Below are positions 1 to 12,500 of a stretch of 64,000 nucleotides of DNA, piece by piece. The stretch's first letter is position 1. Each line of letters starts with the position of its first letter. The notes under the pieces were generated by a model. It saw only the letters and a list, made by a program, of their open reading frames with translations, was not told where the DNA came from and searched no databases. The position numbers were made by a program, and so were the translations under genes. Origin of the DNA: Haliclona indistincta (lineage: Eukaryota; Porifera; Demospongiae; Haplosclerida; Chalinidae). Location of the stretch: positions 3,810,503 to 3,874,502 of the forward strand of contig OZ024787.1 of the NCBI GenBank assembly GCA_964017065.1. Reading direction: 5' to 3'.

Positions 1-298
1 TCATAGATACAAATAATTAAGAAAGATAATTATATGAAAATTAATATTCACACACAAAATTTGTTTCTGGTACATAGTAAAAATTTGGTTTTGTTAGTTG
101 TTGGGTCCAGCTGACACAAGACATGAGGTAGCCTGCATGAGGGTGCAGATGAGTCGCTGCTTTTCCACTTGCTCTGGTTCACTGCTGTTAGGAGCAGGGC
201 TCAGCACAGCTGCTGCCACACTGAGCATCTTGAGCACATTAATCAGCCGACTGAGCAGCAAACGACGATTAGCAGGGTCAGACACATTGCCCTGGACA

Positions 299-331
<33 letters not shown>

Positions 332-395
332 GGATGAGCACATGTTATGCATACTTGCTATATTGAATAATAGTTGAATGATTGAGTCCATTGAA
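1..395 (-). pseudogene. Duplicated last exon of AP5Z1 (fragment)
   Basis: Positions 94-297 on the minus strand are a near-identical copy of the AP5Z1 terminal exon at 14087-14293, and similarity runs on into both flanks (about 1-395 against 13995-14360). The 3' splice-site AG and the stop codon are kept. The copy lacks nine in-frame bases, so three residues (Ala-Asp-Glu) of the original are missing after LLLSR. No other AP5Z1 exon lies upstream of it in this window: the next sequence is a decayed receptor gene. It is therefore an isolated fragment, not a second gene. It could still serve as an exon of a chimeric transcript, but nothing here shows that. Confidence 0.8.
299..333. repeat. (ACAG)n microsatellite
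   Basis: About eight perfect tandem copies of a four-base unit lie just upstream (in the AP5Z1 sense) of the duplicated exon. The original locus at 14300 has only one or two copies, so the array grew after duplication. Confidence 0.9.
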
Positions 396-507
396 AAAAC
401 GAAACGTAAAAAAATGAAGTTGTAATTAACCATTAATAACTAGGTCAATAATCATTAATGTGTAATAAAAATTATTACAAATGTAACCTGCAAGTACAGG
501 ATTAATT

Positions 508-2080
508 TTATAAACTCTGAAAACTGCATAGTAGTTCATTAAAAATTGGTGTTAAATGCCAACTTTCTTCACCATTTAACAGATTCTCTGACTCTTTATT
601 CTTGATACAGCACTTAGAGAAGTTGTAAAAGAAACGCAGATACACGTGATAGAGTAAAACTCCAATGAACGTGACAAGAGCAGCGCTTACACTGATGATA
701 GTGACCACCCACTCATTGGTGCTGCGACTCTGATACACTGCAGTAAGAGCAGATAGTAAACCAAGATTAAGAAAAGAAGAGCATTCCAATATATCCAAGT
801 AGTCATTCTGATATACTCCTTTAAAAGTCACCAATAGTGAAAGAAGCACAGTGGTGCTAGCTGTTATGAATATAAGAGTACCAAATGTGCCCAAATAAAG
901 AGATACTAGTGTGAATGACATACGAACCAGGAGCAATAGACCAGTCCAGAACCGACAGTTGTCCTTGTAAGGTCCATGGCAGGCATCAACGAAAGGCTTG
1001 AACTTGATCCACTGTCTACGAAAAAGCATGATTTTTGTGAGGTATTTTTCAATCACAGTAAAAAACACTAGAGCAAGTGTGTAAGGAACAGCAAGAAGTA
1101 GAAACAGCACAGCTGCTGTCGTTAGTATGTAGTGTTTTGGCGAAAAATATGGAACATTTCCATCTACATACCACACAGTAGTACTTAAGTTTTTACAAGA
1201 TACATGTAGTGTAACCCATGTTAGAGCAGGAGCAAATGTTCGAAAGATCTTTGTAAACGAAAGCAAGATGAGAGTAGCAAGTACCTGCACTACATTGCCT
1301 CCAATCTTGTTGGACAGCCATGTGGAGTAGCGACACAGGACTATGATGGTGGCTATGATGAACCATATGTAGAGAGGGAACACAAACTGTAACCACACCT
1401 TGTGATAGGCTGTCATGTCAGGATAAAAGCATGTTTCAATACCGAGGTCAAGATTGAGCCAAGCAATGAACTGACTCAGTACTGGAATAGTACCATTAGG
1501 AAAGAAGATACCAATGCTCTCACTTATCTTGACAATATTGGCATAGAATAATTATGAGGCCATTGATGGTACCAATGGAGACTGTCAAGTTCAAAACCAT
1601 CAGAAGAGCTACCAAACCAAACCCAGCAGCAGCAAAGGGAATGATCAGAGCAAGGCACGAGAATCGAGGACATTGAATACAGTTGTTAGACCCCAGAGCA
1701 AGGCTGAGCCCATCCTGACACCTGCCACACAATATACCAGTCCTGTTGAGAGCACATGCACTGGGGATCAGGATCAGTGGGAGAGAAGCTGACCTGTGCT
1801 GTGTTGCAGTAGTCAAAAGGACATGGAGTATGTGCACGATTACACAACCACTGATATAACCAATCCAGATATCTCCTTGTCGTGCCATCATCTTAGTGGC
1901 AGCATCACATGTGATGGTAAAGGATTTATGTTTGAACTCTTCACAGTCACAAGACTTGGTTGTGCTTTGTCCAGTGGAAGTACAACGCTGTCATTTTGGC
2001 TCAGCTGACGTGTGTAACAACTCAGACTGACCTCTACCTTGGAGTGGCACACAGATGGGATATTCCGGCTGGTGGCCGCT
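508..2080 (-). pseudogene. Decayed beta-helix/multi-membrane receptor, C-terminal part
   Basis: Reading on the minus strand, blocks match the gene at 57410-63101: a Cys-rich linker (CDCEEF, then WIGY, CPFDYC, NRTGILCG), a first membrane segment, and a membrane domain with the motif KFKPFVDACHGPYKD followed by hydrophobic helices. The frame is broken at least three times: around 1815 (the CPFDYC motif is out of frame with its flanks), around 1757, and near 1535, where a frame ending in TGA must shift to continue as YANIVKISES. The open part 508-1416 covers the last five or six membrane helices and a natural stop. The extracellular beta-helix half is absent; sequence above about 2080 is not clearly this gene. 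Function of intact members is unknown; they look like large cell-surface proteins. Confidence 0.8.
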
Positions 2081-2615
2081 AGATGCGTCCACGTGGATGT
2101 TAGGAATCATACCCTGTTCGGTTTTCCTATCATACATGGTGAGATGGGTAGCCTCCTTGGGACGTATTGCCGACAGTCACCTGCTGCATGAACTTCTTAC
2201 CTAGTGTCTCAGTTCAGGGTTGCTGTGTCTGTCGTCGTTTGTTTGTTCTTCTATATGTGTAATGTGTCTCTTGTGTGCGTCGTGAAGGACGGATTCAATG
2301 GCGGACTTTGATGTCTTTCTCCATGGGTTTCTCGATAAAGACAAGGCTCCGCTCATCCTTCCTCCCCCTCGTACTCGGGGTGTTTCTCTTGTAGGCAGCG
2401 ATCGGGAGGACAACTTTGAATAGGAGACAAGCATTAAGGCCAAAGTTCTCCGTTTGGCCAGTTGGAGTCTATTCCTGCTTCAAGAGGATACCTGAACTAA
2501 TAATTATTTGTATTGTTTGTCCACCAAATTGTTTATTTTGTGCATGCATGGTTATACCCTCTGGGTCTCTGCCTAATATGAACCTTTGAACCTTTGGTAC
2601 TTGGTTTGTCGTTCA
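2081..2615. other. Non-genic stretch ending in a LINE-type 3' tail
   Basis: No convincing gene. A small plus-strand frame starting ATGGCGGAC at about 2298 runs some 42 codons to a TAG; I cannot assign it. The segment ends at 2570-2596 with tandem GAACCTTT-like heptamers, the same kind of tail as the LINE at 4905-4926 and the relic at 51325-51345, so it is probably the 3' end of another non-LTR retrotransposon on the plus strand. Confidence 0.4.
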
Positions 2616-2649
2616 TTAACCCTCGGCGCATGCGCGATGGTTACGGTAC

Positions 2650-4926
2650 AAAAAGTGACAGCAATCGCTCAAGAATAATAACTTCAAGGCATTTTGAGAG
2701 AACAGATGTCAGAGTAATACCTCGGTAGTTGTTACAATTTAATGGGTCACGCCCCTTTCCTTTGTGCACAGGAACAATCATGCCAAGTTTAAAACTTGTA
2801 GGGATTTGCTCTAGCTGAAAGATGGCATCAAAAACACGTTTCAGCCAATTAACAATCCTTAACAAATCCAATCCTTTACCATCACATGTGATGCTGCCAC
2901 TAAGATGATGGCACGACAAGGAGATAGAGTGACATAAGTAAGAGTGACATAAGTAAGAGTAAGAGTTGAGTAAGAGTGACATAAACACCCCGAGTTTAAA
3001 CATAAATCCTCAAGTTGAGTAAGAGTGCTGGTGCTGACGGTCTCTCTGCTGAACATCTTAAATATGCTGGCACGTGGATTGTTAAGTGGCTGAAACGTGT
3101 TTTTGATGCCATCTTTCAGCTAGAGCAAATCCCTACAAGTTTTAAACTTGGCATGATTGTTCCTGTGCACAAAGGAAAGGGGCGTGACCCATTAAATTGT
3201 AACAACTACCGAGGTATTACTCTGACATCTGTTCTCTCAAAATGCCTTGAAGTTATTATTCTTGAGCGATTGCTGTCACTTTTTGTCGATATCGGATTTC
3301 CTCACCCCTCCCAAACAGCATATCAGAGAGGTCTGTCATGTATCGATGCTATATTCTCAACCCAAGAAACAATCCTGAAACATATCCGTGATGGTGACAC
3401 TCCTTATCTGTGCTTTTTTGATTTGGAGAAAGCTTTCGACTCTGTTGAGTTCTCTACACTACTTTCTCATATATTCAAGTTGGGTGTCAATGGTAGATGC
3501 TGGCGTCTGATTAAAGACTGGTACTCGAACACCAGTAGTGTCGTGAAAGTTAATGGAATTTGTTCTGATTGCTTTCCAGTAGGTCGTGGTGTGAAGCAGG
3601 GATCTGTGCTCTCCCCGACTTTGTTTATTGCAGTAATGGACTCACTTCTACATTTTCTCGAGAGTGCTGGCCAGGGTTTAAACCTATTGGGCTTACATGT
3701 GGGTGCTTCTGCTCATGCAGATGATGTAAGGGCTGTTAGCCTAAGCAAGTCTGCTGCTCATACTCAAGGTAATCTAATTGAGGCATTTTGTCAAGCAAAC
3801 TCCTTGAAGCTTAATGCTAGTAAAACTGAAGTTGTGCTAACCACTAAGGGGAGATATAATGAATGTATGCTTGAATTAGTTGGCCAGGAAGTTGTTACTC
3901 AAAAAGAAGCGAAATGCCTTGGTGTGTGGTGGAGGTATGACTTGTCTCCATTGAAGTCTGTTGAAGAGAGCATTAGCAAAGCTAGGCGTGCCTTCTTTGC
4001 TTTAGGCTCCATTGGAGCTTTCCATGGGAAGCTAAATCCTCTCACTGGACGTAGCTTATTTGAGACATTTGTTGTGCCTACCTTGTTGTATGGTTGTGAA
4101 ACCTGGATACTCTCTGAACCCCATCTACAAATTCTGGAGTCTTTTCAAGCTGAGATTGGAAAGCGGATTTTGGGGTTGTCTAAATTCCACTCTAACACCA
4201 GTACCTTGATTGGTCTTCACTGGCCCTCTGTTAAGGCACGCATCCTTATTCGAAAGCTCAATTTCCTGGCTAGAGTTCTAGTAAATGACGATAACATAAG
4301 TTCTCGAGTTTTTCGTACTCTGGCCTCGGATGATGTTTATGAAATCAGTCTGGTACAACAATGCCGTTTTCTGGAGAGCTTCTTTGGCACCAATTTCCTG
4401 CAACTCTGTCTTCACAATCCTCCTGATGCACTTTCAATTGTTCATGATGCGAAGCAAGATATTCTTGCGAGTGACTGGGAAGGAACACTAGCGGAGTCCA
4501 AGTCTCATCCCTCGCTCTCACTTGTGTCAGCTACAGCTAATATTGCCTCAAGTTGGAACAGCATATGGGATGAGGCACTTGAGCTGGGTGTTCGTGGAAC
4601 TAAGCTAATGCAGGGGCTTTTTAATGCTCTTTCAAGACCGACCTTTGGTGAGAGACTATGTCCTCATTGTGGCGATAAAATTCCATCGAACTATTATGAA
4701 CATCTGTTTTCAAGTCATCTACCTGAGTCAAAATACAGCACTGAGACCACAATACAATGGCTGGAGAACAAGAACTTTCATGATCTTATTAACCTTGCTG
4801 AGAAAATCTCATGTCTAAAGTTCACAGACTGACTCTATATTTTTTTTATTTCATCTACTTAGTTCTTGTTTTTGTCATTATTATCCCGTAGAGGGCAACA
4901 GTAATAAACTTTGAACTTTGAACTTT
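2650..4926 (+). mobile_element. 5'-truncated, 5'-inverted non-LTR retrotransposon (LINE)
   Basis: A reverse transcriptase frame (to 4832) is followed by a short 3' UTR and a TTTGAAC-type tandem tail ending at 4926. The insertion is flanked by GGTAC at 2645-2649 and 4927-4931, a likely target-site duplication. The first part, 2650-2865, is an inverted copy of 3083-3283. Between the inverted and direct parts, 2872-3008 contains two pieces copied from the receptor pseudogene at about 1868-1938. The tail resembles those of CR1/L2-like elements; the clade is not proven. Confidence 0.8.
3009..4832 (+). CDS. LINE reverse transcriptase, 5'-truncated
   Basis: About 605 residues are open without an initiating ATG, so this is the C-terminal part of an ORF2-like polyprotein. 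Visible RT motifs in order: VPVHKGKG and NNYRGITL (finger), FFDLEKAFDSVE (first catalytic Asp), GVKQGSVLSPTLF, then HADDVR with the catalytic Asp pair, although the usual F/Y before ADD is His here. KLNASKTE and a thumb-like region follow. Near the end there is a CPHCG...H...H segment like the C-terminal zinc knuckle of many LINEs. The endonuclease domain is missing because of 5' truncation. The frame has no stops, suggesting a recent insertion. It would act in target-primed reverse transcription only in a full-length parent. Confidence 0.85.
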   Translation, partial: LKLSKSAGADGLSAEHLKYAGTWIVKWLKRVFDAIFQLEQIPTSFKLGMIVPVHKGKGRDPLNCNNYRGITLTSVLSKCLEVIILERLLSLFVDIGFPHPSQTAYQRGLSCIDAIFSTQETILKHIRDGDTPYLCFFDLEKAFDSVEFSTLLSHIFKLGVNGRCWRLIKDWYSNTSSVVKVNGICSDCFPVGRGVKQGSVLSPTLFIAVMDSLLHFLESAGQGLNLLGLHVGASAHADDVRAVSLSKSAAHTQGNLIEAFCQANSLKLNASKTEVVLTTKGRYNECMLELVGQEVVTQKEAKCLGVWWRYDLSPLKSVEESISKARRAFFALGSIGAFHGKLNPLTGRSLFETFVVPTLLYGCETWILSEPHLQILESFQAEIGKRILGLSKFHSNTSTLIGLHWPSVKARILIRKLNFLARVLVNDDNISSRVFRTLASDDVYEISLVQQCRFLESFFGTNFLQLCLHNPPDALSIVHDAKQDILASDWEGTLAESKSHPSLSLVSATANIASSWNSIWDEALELGVRGTKLMQGLFNALSRPTFGERLCPHCGDKIPSNYYEHLFSSHLPESKYSTETTIQWLENKNFHDLINLAEKISCLKFTD

Positions 4927-4931
4927 GGTAC

Positions 4932-6101
4932 TTGGTTTGCAATTCGCTGTCCATCGAGCTGCAGAGAACAGCGATCACTTTTACGCGCTGGTAAAGTTAT
5001 GACATAATAAGCACCGCAATGGCTTGCAATTTGACTCGTGGATTTTGCTAAAGTGCTTTCGTTCTCGAGTTATGGCTGGCTGGCTCACCTTGACAGCCAT
5101 CTTGGACCTCTCTGACGACAAAATCGCCCATAGTTAACGATTCCAGACGAAAATTTAAAAACCTGATGTAAGCTTTTTCCAGATCTCCTTTAAACAGCCC
5201 TGTCTTCTGCGATCAGAAAGGTGCTTGAATTGCAGGAATTGGCCTAGGGAGAGCAAAGTTACAACCTTGCAACTAAGTTGAATTGGCTAAAAAATTTCCG
5301 ACTCGTTTTAAAACTTTTTCGCCTTTTGTCGATTTTCTCAACGGTGAAAATTATACACTGACCTCTGAGACCAAGATAGAGACTAGTTTACTTGACAAAC
5401 GGCCTTCGTTGAACCGGGTTGACGCGGGAAAATTAGTCACTTGCACGCTGGCCCAGTGATATCTTCCAATTTCGCTACTGCTGTGTAGTTCGCAGGCATG
5501 AACCAATATCATAACGTATGTCACATCCACCTACTTCGTCTTTTGCACGCACTTTGCAGCTCTGTTACAGTAGACTAAGAGTAGTAGTTAAGGGCGAAAC
5601 TACCGAAGACTGTATTTTTTAATGCAAAGTTGAATCTTTTCACTAATTTACTAAGTTACAACACATCTTATTGGCGCGAAAGTCCCTCCCTAAGAAAGAG
5701 GAGGAAAATAGCTATCGAACGATGTATACCAAGTTGGGGAGCGTTCCTTTTTGTGGCAGCGAAAGCGAAGTGCCATCTAGATATCTCACTAAGTCAGATT
5801 TGCCGGGAAATTTTTTAATAACTGAACTTAATAATTGGAATCGTTACCACAGTTGACTATCTAGGTACTTGTAAACTTCAGGACAGCTCTAGGGGTGCGT
5901 AGATATGTCAAGAAAAAGCCTATCAAAGCCATGAGCAATGGCTACCTACTGTTCACGGTCACGCCCACTTGACACACCTTGTCCTGTGGTCAGCACTTTG
6001 CTGTCTTCTGGTTAGCACTCGGGTGGTTGTCTTTAGCTGCAAAGCTCCTTCTGCAAACCGTAACCAAGAAGCTAACTTTACAATGTGCAACACGCCGAGG
6101 G
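4932..6101. other. Body of piggyBac-type copy A; no gene
   Basis: The distal part of element copy A. Only short chance frames occur (for example around 5630-5850), with no recognisable domain. Confidence 0.6.
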
Positions 6102-6227
6102 TTTAGTGAAATCTTTCATTTTAATACAGTAAAAATTTTTAAAGGGTAAATTTTTTTGTGGTCATGGCCCCCAGGCCCCCTAGTACCGATACTGGACTCA
6201 GACTGCTGACGGCCTGCAGCCTTTATA

Positions 6228-6403
6228 CAGTTGTTTGCGAAGATCTTGCATAACGGAAGCGAAAGCGGAAGTATGACGTTGGCCAATCAAACGCACGTAG
6301 GCGTGACTAACTGAAGCTGTACACGTGACAAAAAGTGAATTTGATTGGCCAGTGTCACACTTCCGCTTTCGCTTCCGTTATGCAAGATCTTCGCAAACAA
6401 CTG
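6228..6403. mobile_element. TA-flanked MITE with 45-bp perfect inverted ends
   Basis: Positions 6228-6272 and 6359-6403 are inverted repeats beginning CAGTTGTTTGCGAAGATC. The element is flanked by TA (6226-6227 and 6404-6405). At 176 bp with no reading frame it is a classic Tc1/mariner-type miniature element. Confidence 0.9.
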
Positions 6404-6626
6404 TAACTGCTGACGGCCGTTCGGCTGCTGCCAATGACGCCGTTCTATCACATGGTTCTAGACACTAGTACGAGGGCAGCATGTGACCGATCACATGTTC
6501 GTGAAATTATCAAATTTTAGACCCTTCAGTGCGTTAGTACGAAACACAAACATTGCAAATTGCACAATCGTAAGTTGTATTTTGATTCCACTGAAAAAAC
6601 GCAAATATCTGCTGTACTGAGTGACA

Positions 6627-6965
6627 CTTTTAAGTGGCATAGCAGCCACTTAAAAGATTAAAAAAGTGACAATTTCTCTTTCCTGTCATTAACCAACAAG
6701 GATGAACAACGCTATACTGACAATTTCTAAATTTCCTGGCAATTGGTATAAGCAAGAGGCAATGATGGACAAACAGTGGTCCGTGTACGGTCTGTCCACT
6801 GTATAGCGTTGTAATAAGCACTCTTCTATTCTATCATTGGACAGTTCAAGATACAAAAATCAAGAATACACAGTTTATTTTATTACAATGAAAAACAGAA
6901 ACAACCACCAATTACTAATTTCATTGGTTTGTATCTCGTAGCAAAGAAGAGTGCTTATTACATGA
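6627..6965. repeat. Cluster of short palindromes
   Basis: A perfect 12-bp-arm hairpin lies at 6627-6638/6645-6656. A second pair (ACGCTATACTGACA near 6710; its complement near 6800-6812) and a third (TAATAAGCACTCTTC near 6812; complement ending near 6960) are nested around it. They are probably remnants of small inverted-repeat transposons. Confidence 0.55.
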
Positions 6966-9550
6966 TGACCTCCACACGATCACTAAACCACACCCTCTTT
7001 AGAATGCAAGGCTGAAATGGAAGGTGTGGTCTGAGAGATAGGACTGACAACCATTTAATCACGTAAAGCTGGGGTCAATGAGGCAGCATGCCATTTCCTT
7101 GGTTAATTTGTAGATCCGAAACAATTAACTATCAGGACCATGCATATCCTTACGCACTTTGAAGACGACTGTTGACACTAAAGAAATTTAAGTATCCCTG
7201 TGTCATAATTTATGTCCATGGACTAATAAAATCCTCCCTATATATAATTATTACCTGCGTCACACATTATGTGCACGCACTCTTCCTCCTCCTCTTCCTT
7301 CCTACGTACTCACACTCCTCCTATTACTCTGTGTGCTTCTACCCCACCTAATCTGGTCTTGTACATGTACTGGAGAGCAATTAGTCCACTGACATGACCA
7401 GCTGTGTCTCATGATCTACTGATGTTGTGGTGGCACACCTGCAGTAAGAGGCACACTGTTGGTCCTCCTGCAGGAGGTCGCAGTATTGTGCATAGTACCT
7501 GTTTACTAAGGTACCCTGGCTTCGTATTATGTGCCCCTTTTTAGATTGCTTTGCTACATGTAAAGGTGGGAGGAGTGTGTGCACATAATTAACATGGTTG
7601 TACACACTCACCCTCCTACACACACAAACGCATAAGTGAACATGTCACTTGATTTACTTCCTGTAAAGTGTTGTGCAGGCCACACCTATATGCTGGTCTT
7701 TCTCCAAATTTGAGTTAAAAATTGAGTGCTAGGAATAAAGAAAGCTTTACAGTATTTTATATTCTGGTACTCGACTTAAACATGAAATATTGGTCGACAA
7801 ACAGTACCGTACACAGGGGATTTTAGCTGGTGATAGTATGATAGTTTATTCTGTTCAGAACAGCACAAACTTTAGAAAATAGGCTGCAATTTCTATTTTT
7901 CAAACTGAGTGTTAAAATACAAAACTAAAAATGGCTGAATTTCATTTTTAAACTGCCAATTTCAAAGCGAAAATCGAGTGGACAAACAGTACACAGACCC
8001 TACACGTACTAGCTATACATACCTTAATGGATATGGTAATGTCATACTATCGCTGCATGGTGAAAAGTTGATATGGTTGGTTCTGACAATGCTTTTCATG
8101 GTTATGAAGACCAGTTTTTACACATCTTTTGATGATCTGATTATATTTATAATGACAGCTGAGGGCTATTTCAATGGAATCAAATTTCAAAGTATGTGTA
8201 AATGAATTTACCAACATGTGCATGTTCTTATTGGTTGACTTGTCTGCTTGAATGTTTGAGACTGCTGCACTCTCTCATATACAGTGCATGGTTTATGTGT
8301 GTTCAGCTAATACTGCACTTCAACTAAAAATGCTATACTGAAGTCAAAACATTAATTTTCTCAGTATTCTATGGTGGGGTCTTGTGAATATATCTTGCAG
8401 TGGACAGATGGTCAGGTACTTGAACAGATGGTCGATGCTGTGAGTGCAGGGGGTAAGGTTTAGGAGGTTCCTATAACAAAATATTAGTTAGGTCATCCAG
8501 TAAATAGAAGCCTCAGGAAGTCTCATTTCAGCATGAAGAAATGGACACAGTTCCTGCTCGGCAAACTATTCTGTACCCCTCAAGTATGGTGATAATGAAA
8601 ACTTCATGTCTTGATAGTCATTGTTGATCTGATCTCCCCTCATAGATCAAATGGCGACAATTTTGTGTCAGGCGGCGTACAGAAAAGACATTACACATAA
8701 TAAAAATTATAATAGGAACTGTACTATGGTAGCAGCCCACTAGATTATGTCTTCAAAGGCATGTACCATCAGTGGAATATTTTGTATAATTATGATAGTC
8801 AAGTAAGTTGTAAAAATATCCTGATATACCATGACTAGCCATGGTATATCTGGATATTTCACAGAAAATCATGTGAGGTCCAAAACATCGGAAAAAATAA
8901 GGGGTGCATGAGAGCTGTGAATCAACTTCACCAGGAAACTATAAGTACACATGCCACCAATACTAGACTACGGACACCAGTGGGCCCTGTGGTTGCCATG
9001 GTATACACCATGCATGCTTACTTGGTAATGTATCATGAATACATTCAGTACCCCAGGCTAAACCGCTGGGTTTATTGGTTGTAGGCATGGTATAACCAAA
9101 GGCATTGTAAATAGTGTCTCTCAATCTCCCTCTCATTTCTTTCTCCCTCTCCCATCTTTCTCCCTCTTCCACAACTTGTCTCTCTTCTTTCTCTCAATTC
9201 AGATGTATCACAATAGATTGAACTGTACTTGAAGGTGTATTCAAAATGATATGTATTTTCCTTTCTCAAGAGTTAGTCACATAGCCAAAAAAGTATTAAC
9301 TATAATTTTTATTATTAATGTTACACCTTAAAGGAGTCTGAGGCTTAGCAAGAAAGTGAATTACTATAGAAATAATTATTCATTTCTGTTGATTAGTCTT
9401 TACTGTAAGCCTCATCTTCGGGCTCAAGTAAAATAGTTTGGAAATGAAGAATCGGACAGATGGCTATTATTAGAGTACACTAATGATTGGCTATACTACA
9501 ATTTGGGCACTGCTACTCAGTTTTGATAGTTACATCTACCACAAATCATG
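6966..9550. other. Intergenic, no gene seen
   Basis: AT-rich sequence with only short chance frames. The only structure is a pyrimidine-rich run at about 9116-9198 (CT-type microsatellite) and a few short direct repeats. Confidence 0.5.
9116..9198 (+). repeat. CT-rich low-complexity tract
   Basis: Imperfect TCTCCC/TTTCTC repeats about 400 bp upstream of the receptor gene at 9599. Confidence 0.8.
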
Positions 9551-9555
9551 CCTTA

Positions 9556-9563
9556 CATATAAG
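9556..9563 (+). promoter_or_regulatory. TATA-like box of the 9599 receptor gene
   Basis: CATATAAG lies 36 bases before the ATG at 9599. If it works as a TATA box the 5' UTR would be very short. Comparable boxes precede the other single-exon genes in this window. Confidence 0.4.
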
Positions 9564-9598
9564 TGACGTGAGTATCTTGCTTCTATCACAATTATTCT

Positions 9599-12500
9599 AT
9601 GACAATGTGGTATAGTTTCTTTCGAATAATGCTGGCTCTGCCAATGATCACTTTTAGCTCTAGTACAGACCAGAAGTTTATCTATGTGGACAGTAGTAGC
9701 CTGACTGGTGTCAATAACTCCTCCTGCTGGGAGGGAGGCTACTCCACTCCCTGCTTCTCCCTCATCCTGGCCCTCAAAGGAGCCCAGCACTACAACCACT
9801 CCATCACCATCCTCCTCCAACCAGGACAACACCAGTTGCACAATGGCAGTGAGACTCAGCTCAGGAACATGTCCCAGCTAGCCATTGTGGGTAATACCAG
9901 TCAAGGTGAGCCAGTAGTCATCACGTGTCAACCATTGGCTGGTCTAGCATTCCTCTGGTCAACCAATATCACAATCAGTAACTTGAGTTTGATTAACTGT
10001 GGAAAGATACAAAGCGAACACGATAATGATTGTAACCCGATCCAAGTAGCAATATTGTTTACTGCCTGCTCCTCAATAGAATTGAGCAATCTTCACGTTA
10101 ATGAGTCTAGTGGCACTGGTGTTGCTCTTTATAATGCAATGGACAAAGTTAGCATTGACTCGTGTCAGTTCATGTACGGAGGAGGAGGAGGGTTAGTGAT
10201 AGAGGCTAGCGAGGCCACCTCACAATCATTCTGTATTATAAATAACTCCACCTTCACTCACAACACTCCTAGTAGTGCAGCTGCTGGCCAGTGGATCAAC
10301 CCGTGTGGCAGTACCACTAGAGGAGGAGGAGGAGGCATCTCAGTGGTGCTCAGAGGAGAAGCAACCAACAACACTGTACAACTGGTCAATAGTGTACGTC
10401 TGAACAACAACAAAGCACAGTTTGGAGGTGGTTTGTTTCTAGGATTCTATGACAATGCCAGTGGTAATACTGTTACTGTAGACAATGCTGAGGTGACAGA
10501 GAATGAGGTGTTGATAGAGAAGGCTAGTTCAGCCAGTGGTGGAGGTATCTTTATTGGCTTTGCTGCTACTGGAACAAATGGTCTCTTTGGCAATGTAGTT
10601 ACTATTAATAGTACCAGTATTATCTCGAATGAAGCCGATATTGGTGGTGGCATTTCAGTAAATCTAGTGCACAATGCTCATGAATGTTCAACTGATAGTA
10701 ACAAACTGGTCATTGACAATAGTACATTTGACAGCAATACAGCATTTCAAGGATCATCTGCTTACTTGTCACAAAGTGGTAAGTGCAACCAACCTCTTCT
10801 AAACACCACAGTAAGCAGCTGTAGCTTCACTAGTGGCCATTGCAGTACAAATCAGATAGCTTTGCGTTGTTCTGGAAATGTAGTAATTGAATCTATGCCA
10901 CTGGTCATATTCCATGGTTTTGTGATGTTTATGGGCGATAAAGAAAATAGCTATGGTTTTATATCAGCTCTGAGTCTTCATTCCTCGTCCATTGAACTCT
11001 CATCATCTGCTCAGTTACAGTTTATCAACAACAGTGCTTATAATGGAGCTGGTATCCACCTGGTGGGGTCTAGCTCTATCATTCTGAATACTGGCTCTAC
11101 TCTCTTGTTCAAGCACAACACAGCTTCAGGTCAGGGTGGTGCCATCTTTGCTGATACTTGTACACTGAGTCAAAGTGGATTCTGTGTTTTCAAACAGAAC
11201 GACACATCACTCCATCCTGATGACTGGGGAATGAAAATTACCTTCATTGATAACCAGCTAACAACTGGTCAAGCTAATTCAATTTATATTGACACTGTAA
11301 ACGTTTTTGACAATAATACAGTTTTATTTAATGGCACCTTCTGTTGGAAAGGATGGACTTATCTCACTAAGTTAGGTGTTCAACAAAACTGTACTGAGCA
11401 ACTAAGATCTGGCTCAGCTGCTTACGCAAAATATGAATCTTTTAACTCCACCGTCAGTTCTGGAACCCAGCTTCAATCTATAGTAAAGTATAAGATTCGT
11501 GATATTTGGTTCAATGATATAACAGAACCAAATAAGATTCGAGTAGAGTTTATTAATGGTCCAGCATACCCATATCGTTCACCATACACATATGATCGTC
11601 CAAGTACACTATCATCAATGATATTAGCTAACTGTTCTCGTGACTATACCAATCAAAGCTCACTCTTGTATGTTTATCCACTTCAGCTTCCAAGATTTGC
11701 AGTTACTATACTCTTTGAACAATGTGGTGATCAGTACTGTGGATGTACTAATCCAACACCTCCACAAGGTTTTTGTTTATATTGCCAGACGGCTGATAAA
11801 TACGGAGCTTGCCCAATTTATGCTTATCCAAACAGTTCTTGTGTTCAAGGCAGAGAAGGAATACTATGTGGTAATTGTATTGAGGGATATGCTGTAGCCA
11901 TTAACGATCCTGACCTTTCTTGTATCAAATGTAACTATCAATATGGAGTGGCTATATTCTTATTACTGCAACTAGTACCAGTTCTGATTATGTTAACACT
12001 GTTGGCAGTTCTTCACATCAAAATCACTGATGGTGGTCTCAGTGTGTTTGTACTGTTCAGTCAAATGGTGACACTGCAATTTCCAGGAATGGGTTATTCA
12101 TCTTTGGTATTAAATTTGGTCAATTATTGTATATTTTCAAATTATTATCATCAGTACTTTTTGAGTATTCCTCTCACAGTGTACAGTATTTGGAACCTCA
12201 ATTTCCTCAATCTTGATCCAGTTCCTTTCTGTATCCCTTTCATAGACACAGCTACTAAAGCTATTCTTCTCCAATACATCACAGCTGCCTGTCCTCTGGT
12301 GTTTATTGCAGTGACATATACTTGGATCAAGTGGTACAATAATGGCTACAGGCTTGTTGTATACATCACTAGACCAGTCCATCAGCTACTGGCACGCTTC
12401 TGGCAAAAGTTCAAAATACAACCTTCACTAATTGACACTTATGCTGGTTTGATACAGTTATCAATCATGCGCTTCCTAGCCACCTCTGTTAAACTACTGA

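Larger units (their letters stand above)
2616..6105. mobile_element. TTAA-flanked (piggyBac-type) non-autonomous element, copy A, split by a LINE
   Basis: The left end is TTAA followed by CCCTCGGCGC at 2616-2629. After the LINE (2650-4926) the sequence resumes at 4927 and runs to CGCCGAGGG ending at 6101, followed by TTTA. Long stretches (for example 5027-5105 and 5850-6101) match copy B at 32616-33231 in inverted orientation. TTAA flanks with CCC/GGG termini are typical of piggyBac-superfamily elements. About 700 bases (5150-5850) are present here and absent from copy B. No transposase frame was found. Confidence 0.65.
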
